From positions 614,427 to 622,729 of the forward strand of contig CP070773.1 in the NCBI GenBank assembly GCA_020345945.1: a DNA stretch of 8,303 bases, written 5' to 3'. The notes under the pieces were generated by a model. That model was not told the DNA's origin and did not search any database. It was given only the letters and a program-made list of their open reading frames with translations. This document shows, in pieces, positions 5,495-8,303 of this stretch (positions within the stretch are counted from its first letter, which is position 1; each line of letters opens with the position of its first letter). The DNA is from Candidatus Bathyarchaeota archaeon (GTDB taxonomy: Archaea; Thermoproteota; Bathyarchaeia; RBG-16-48-13; GCA-020345945). The position numbers were made by a program, and so were the translations under genes.

Positions 5495-5716
5495 ATGAAG
5501 GAGAGATTAGAGAAAGCGCTAGAAGAGTTGAGACCTCACCTACAAGCTGACGGAGGAGATGTGGAACTGGTAGACTACGAGAATGGCATAGTCAAGGTGA
5601 GGTTGAAAGGCGCATGTGCGGGTTGCCCAATGTCACAGATGACCCTACAGTGGGGAGTCGAGCGTTTCCTAAAAGGAAAGATACCTGAAGTCATAAAAGT
5701 AGAAGCAGTACCCTAA
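5495..5716 (+). CDS. NifU C-terminal-domain Fe-S scaffold protein
   Basis: This 73-residue protein is a stand-alone NifU C-terminal (Nfu-type) domain. LRPHLQADGGDVELVDYENGIV is followed by RLKGACAGCPMSQMTL, where C41-x-x-C44 holds the bridging iron-sulfur cluster between two subunits. It is expected to carry or transfer 4Fe-4S clusters to apo-proteins in the cytoplasm; the cluster-rich radical SAM enzyme encoded just upstream is a plausible client, which is inference. ATG 5495 is chosen because homologues start near MKE and GGTGG (5485-5489) is well placed. GTG 5483 or 5486 would add four or three residues (MVVV-) and could be used by a leaderless transcript. It has its own TATA box, so it need not be in an operon with the upstream gene. 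Confidence 0.9.
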   Translation: MKERLEKALEELRPHLQADGGDVELVDYENGIVKVRLKGACAGCPMSQMTLQWGVERFLKGKIPEVIKVEAVP

Positions 5717-5721
5717 CCATA

Positions 5722-5742
5722 ACCCCCTCTGGGAAATGGGGT
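5722..5742 (+). terminator. Weak hairpin after the NifU-like gene
   Basis: ACCCC (5722-5726) can pair with GGGGT (5738-5742) across an 11-nt loop, 5 nt after the stop codon. No strong T-run follows, so a terminator role is uncertain. Confidence 0.2.
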
Positions 5743-5980
5743 CAAGGTTCTATTAAACGACTGACTTCAGATTACCTTAGACAAATAGGCTTAACCCGAT
5801 TCTACCATCAATGACTCTCTAATCCCCAGTCATGAGAGCCTATCGACCACTTCAAAGAACCAAAAATCAACCCAATCCAGATCACGCCTCCTCCCGTCAG
5901 GGATGAGTAACAAGGAGAAGCGACTCTCTACAGGTGCAGGTTACCAATAACTCTCAATGACTCAGATTTGACAGATAGAT

Positions 5981-5993
5981 AGAAAGTATTAAT
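5981..5993 (+). promoter_or_regulatory. Candidate TATA box of the MtmB-like gene
   Basis: AGAAAGTATTAAT gives a purine-rich BRE-like stretch and the TATA-like GTATTAAT (5986-5993), about 34 nt before the TTG start. It would start transcription near 6013-6016 and leave the purine-rich GAGAGGAGG in a short leader. Confidence 0.35.
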
Positions 5994-6026
5994 CCCCCAA
6001 ACATAGACACGGTAAAGAGAGGAGGC

Positions 6027-7463
6027 TTGGTAAAGACGATAAGCCTGTTGGATATCGCTGAACGAGCTCATAAAGGTCCAAGAATGGAAGAGAAAGAATG
6101 GAATCTTGGTCTTTTCCGAAAAATGCAGCAACTCGTTAACGAGTACAGTATTGAACTTCCATCCTCTCCTGATCCATTTCATGTAGATAAGGAGATAGTA
6201 AATTCTCTGTGGGAGGCAGCATTAGAATTCCTCTCAGAGAAAGGCGTATACTGCATCTCAACGAACAGAGTGCTGAATTTCACTGAAGAAGAAATTGCAG
6301 AGGCAATCAGAGAAATCCCAAGGGATATCCAGGTTGGATCTGGAAAAGATACCCGAACAATCAGCAAGAGGTGTATAGAAGACTCAAAACCACCAAGTAT
6401 CCAGTCAGGGGGACACAGCGCATGGTCAGACGATCTCTTCCCACTTCCCCTCATGGTTCGAGCGCTGGTCAAGAACAAACGTGTTGATATAATCGAGGGA
6501 TTCAATTTCGCGAAGTTGAACGGAATTGAGATCCACGGACTCCCAGCTGAAGCCTATGCGGCGAGAAGACAGATGGATCTTGTCCGTCAAGGTTTGAGAG
6601 AAGCAGGAAGAGAAGGCATGGCAGTCACCTTTTACCCTATTCACACCCATACCTCATCCTTAATCGCTTCAATTGATCCAGACTACGGACTCAGGAGAAC
6701 AGACGGAATTCTACTCTCAATTCTGCCAGATATCAAGGTAGAGACCGATCTAATTGCGGCATCTCTCGTCTTTGAAGAGTATGGATGCTATCGTGTAAAT
6801 GGGGGAGCGTTCGCCTTGGCTGGAGGCTTCTGCGGAGGTATTGAGGGAGCGATGATCGAATCCCTTGTCAAGACACTTGCAGCGTGGATAGTCTACCGAG
6901 ACAGCATACAATATAGCGGGGCTGTATCAAAAGGTCTCCAACCACGAGTATCTGGAGGGAGAAAGGACAGCGCCGCGTGGAAAACAGCGATCACGCCTAG
7001 TTTCATAGTTCAGAAGACTGTTACCGAGAAGACCAATGTAATCAGATTTGGGGGGATAGGATTTGGACGACCATTCAACGATGATCTTTGCTCAGAAGAA
7101 CTTCTCCTCCTCACAGCACTGTCTGCAATAGGAACCACCATAACAGGAGGAAATATCGGTGTTGGTGAGACTCCTCCACCAACAACCCTGGAATGGGCCA
7201 TCGAAACCTCAGACGCCGGATTGGGAATGAAGCTGGACGAGGCCTCTGATCTGATCTTGAGAGTTATCTCAGAGAAATTCCCGAATGGGCAACCAGGAAC
7301 AGGGATAGATCGGAGGATGCTAATATACTCGAACCCAAGCGCATTTATCAAACCTCTTGATAAATGCTACGACTTCACTAAACAAAGACCGAGAGAAGCA
7401 TATGAAAAGAACAGAAGGAAAGTGAGAAAATACCTATCGAACCTAGGAGTTCCTCTTAATTAG
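6027..7463 (+). CDS. MtmB-family methyltransferase homologue without pyrrolysine
   Basis: The 478 residues align along their whole length with monomethylamine methyltransferase MtmB (458 aa). Shared landmarks include KGVYCISTNRVLNFTEEEI, VGSGKDTRTISKR, SGGHSAWSDDLF, GREGMAV, GGFCGGIEG and the C-terminal KCYDF...LSNLGVPLN. MtmB moves a methyl group from monomethylamine to the corrinoid protein MtmC through pyrrolysine 202. Here GMAV is followed by T201, codon ACC at 6627-6629, with no in-frame amber codon. By alignment from memory, E229, E259 and Q333 of MtmB also fall on non-conserved residues (about L229, G260 and the GGIG region near 342-345). A TIM-barrel methyltransferase acting on another methylated compound is the likeliest role, but substrate and even activity are unknown. 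TTG 6027 matches the MtmB N-terminus; the GGAGG before it is only 1 nt away, so initiation is odd. No corrinoid protein or MtbA-type partner is in the window. Confidence 0.88.
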   Translation: MVKTISLLDIAERAHKGPRMEEKEWNLGLFRKMQQLVNEYSIELPSSPDPFHVDKEIVNSLWEAALEFLSEKGVYCISTNRVLNFTEEEIAEAIREIPRDIQVGSGKDTRTISKRCIEDSKPPSIQSGGHSAWSDDLFPLPLMVRALVKNKRVDIIEGFNFAKLNGIEIHGLPAEAYAARRQMDLVRQGLREAGREGMAVTFYPIHTHTSSLIASIDPDYGLRRTDGILLSILPDIKVETDLIAASLVFEEYGCYRVNGGAFALAGGFCGGIEGAMIESLVKTLAAWIVYRDSIQYSGAVSKGLQPRVSGGRKDSAAWKTAITPSFIVQKTVTEKTNVIRFGGIGFGRPFNDDLCSEELLLLTALSAIGTTITGGNIGVGETPPPTTLEWAIETSDAGLGMKLDEASDLILRVISEKFPNGQPGTGIDRRMLIYSNPSAFIKPLDKCYDFTKQRPREAYEKNRRKVRKYLSNLGVPLN

Positions 7464-7694
7464 AGAATCAAGATAAATTAGTTCCCTATTCTAGTAAATA
7501 ATACTTGAAACGAGACAGTTCATAGACTGTACAAAGCGTTCTACTCACGAAAATCCCCATCGGATAAATAGAGAAAGAAGGCTACTTCACTCTAATCGAG
7601 ATCTGTAGCCGATACTGAGAAGAATATCGCTGAACCTTTGAATGATGCTGATACCGGGGGATAACGAGATGGTGACTGCGATTATCTTAAAGAT
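7464..7694. other. 231-bp gap between convergent genes
   Basis: This stretch separates the stop codons of the MtmB-like gene and the PAC2 gene. It holds two modest inverted repeats: ACAGT/ACTGT (7515-7519 with 7526-7530, loop 6) and GGCTAC/GTAGCC (7580-7585 with 7605-7610, loop 19). Either could help to end transcription, but no T-run follows them. A 20-codon ORF from ATG 7642 overlaps the PAC2 end and has no support. Confidence 0.4.
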
Positions 7695-8303
7695 CTACAC
7701 GTAGTAATCGACCTCTCCTCTATCCACAGAGTCCCTAGGTCGTTGAACAGATTCAAGAGCTGCAGTTCGGATCTCCCTGAATCTGCTCATCCTTGATTCA
7801 ATATCGGCCATTGCACTGTCCAGCTCAGCGTAGTCCAGTGAAAGACCAAAGAGTGTAGCTAAAGTCTTGACCACAGATTTTGCGGCAACAGCATCGGGAT
7901 AGTTTACGTTTGTCGCCCCAAGCAGTCCTAGACAAGACCATCCCATCTGGTGACCTATACCAAGGATCAGACCACACGCACCAGTCACTTGACCTCCAGA
8001 TGTTATCCTCACAGAACTCTCCTGCAGCTTTTCTTTCAGGGAGGAATCATCTATCACAGCGTAAACGGTTCCTCGGTCTTCTGCCTGTGTAATACCGTAG
8101 CCTCCTATCGCAACGACCGCCTTGCATCCTAACCGTTCGGCAAATCGGATGGCTTCGTCGCATACCTCGTATTGACCCCAGCGTATAGGTTGGATACTAC
8201 CAGTGAGTAGAATTAGATTTGGGATAGTGTCTGTGTACGCGTAGAAGTCATACTTAGGAAGATCAAAATTACCGTTGCTCTTGATATCTATCCCGAGACT
8301 GCC
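7695..8303 (-). CDS. PAC2-family protein, 3' part (N-terminus beyond the edge)
   Basis: The last 202 codons of a gene entering from the right edge are present; the frame is open from 8303 to the TAG at 7695-7697. The sequence matches the archaeal PAC2 family (COG2047 type, related to proteasome assembly chaperone 2): LILLTGSIQPIRWGQYEVCDEAI, then LGCKAVVAIGGYGI, ITSGGQVTGACGLILGIG, SCLGLLGATNVNYPDAVAAK and a helical tail with AELDSAMADIESRMSRFREI. Archaeal relatives such as PbaB act as chaperones in proteasome or other complex assembly, while many members have no known job; this one cannot be placed further. The neighbours offer no proteasome link. Only the first part of the protein is missing, probably a few tens of residues. 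Confidence 0.85.
   Translation of the reverse strand, partial: GSLGIDIKSNGNFDLPKYDFYAYTDTIPNLILLTGSIQPIRWGQYEVCDEAIRFAERLGCKAVVAIGGYGITQAEDRGTVYAVIDDSSLKEKLQESSVRITSGGQVTGACGLILGIGHQMGWSCLGLLGATNVNYPDAVAAKSVVKTLATLFGLSLDYAELDSAMADIESRMSRFREIRTAALESVQRPRDSVDRGEVDYYV

Larger units (their letters stand above)
5717..6026. other. 310-bp noncoding gap between the NifU-like and MtmB-like genes
   Basis: No convincing gene is seen. The stretch holds the weak hairpin at 5722-5742, a perfect inverted repeat ATGACT/AGTCAT (5811-5816 with 5828-5833, loop 11), and an ORF of 24 codons from ATG 5832 to TGA 5906 that lacks a ribosome-binding site. At its right end are a TATA-like GTATTAAT (5986-5993) and GAGAGGAGG (6017-6025) just before the next gene. 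No tRNA, box C/D pair or repeat array was found by eye. Confidence 0.5.

Noticed and set aside
6179..6650. Minus-strand ORFs of 74-108 codons inside the MtmB-like gene
   Set aside because: The plus-strand protein aligns over its entire length with MtmB, so these are shadows.
6600..6660. Possible in-frame amber codon for pyrrolysine
   Set aside because: The frame is open with no TAG; the codon at the pyrrolysine position is ACC (Thr).
7642..7704. 20-codon plus-strand ORF in the convergent gap
   Set aside because: No ribosome-binding site, overlaps the 3' end of the PAC2 gene, and nothing recognisable in the product.
7880..8132. Plus-strand ORFs of 60-70 codons at the right end
   Set aside because: They are antisense to the PAC2-family protein, whose frame is open to the edge and well conserved.
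1..8303. tRNA genes, CRISPR arrays, insertion sequences
   Set aside because: No cloverleaf, regularly spaced repeats, transposase or terminal inverted repeats were found on reading either strand by eye.

Overview
The window looks archaeal, at moderate G+C. It encodes archaeal-type ribosomal proteins uS13 and uS4, a threonine synthase with an N-terminal zinc ribbon, a COG2522-type HTH regulator, a PAC2-family protein and a methylamine-methyltransferase (MtmB) relative. Arginine is mostly AGA/AGG, TTG and GTG starts are frequent, and promoters look like archaeal BRE/TATA boxes with short leaders. The lineage cannot be fixed from this window; an uncultured TACK- or Asgard-like archaeon would fit, but that is inference.

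Layout, left to right. Positions 1-795, minus strand: a protein with two CBS domains is followed by the 5' part of a YkgJ-type Cys-cluster protein that runs off the left edge, with a probable T-rich terminator between them. Positions 974-2470, plus strand: threonine synthase and, 9 nt later, a MoaD/ThiS-like beta-grasp protein ending in Gly-Gly. A regulator with an HTH and a Cys-rich tail (2549-2944) follows. Positions 2956-4050, minus strand: rps13-rps4, read from a strong TATA box, ending 11 bp from the convergent regulator and lacking the usual rps11-rpoD continuation. Positions 4262-5386, plus strand: a radical SAM enzyme with a complete seven-cysteine SPASM domain. Positions 5495-5716, plus strand: a NifU C-terminal-type Fe-S scaffold. 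Positions 6027-7463, plus strand: a full-length MtmB homologue in which the pyrrolysine position is an ordinary Thr codon. Positions 7695-8303, minus strand: a PAC2-family protein whose N-terminus lies beyond the right edge.

Three points stand out. First, the MtmB homologue has lost pyrrolysine and, by alignment from memory, also the acidic/Gln residues that surround it in methanogen MtmB, so it is probably not a monomethylamine methyltransferase. Second, the pairing of a fold-type II PLP enzyme with a Gly-Gly sulfur-carrier-like protein recalls CysM-CysO and MetY-HcyS systems. Third, the SPASM radical SAM enzyme resembles archaeal putative peptide-modifying enzymes, but no convincing substrate is visible, only very short candidate ORFs. 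The remaining genes are housekeeping or informational, and there is no sign of a mobile element, CRISPR array or tRNA.
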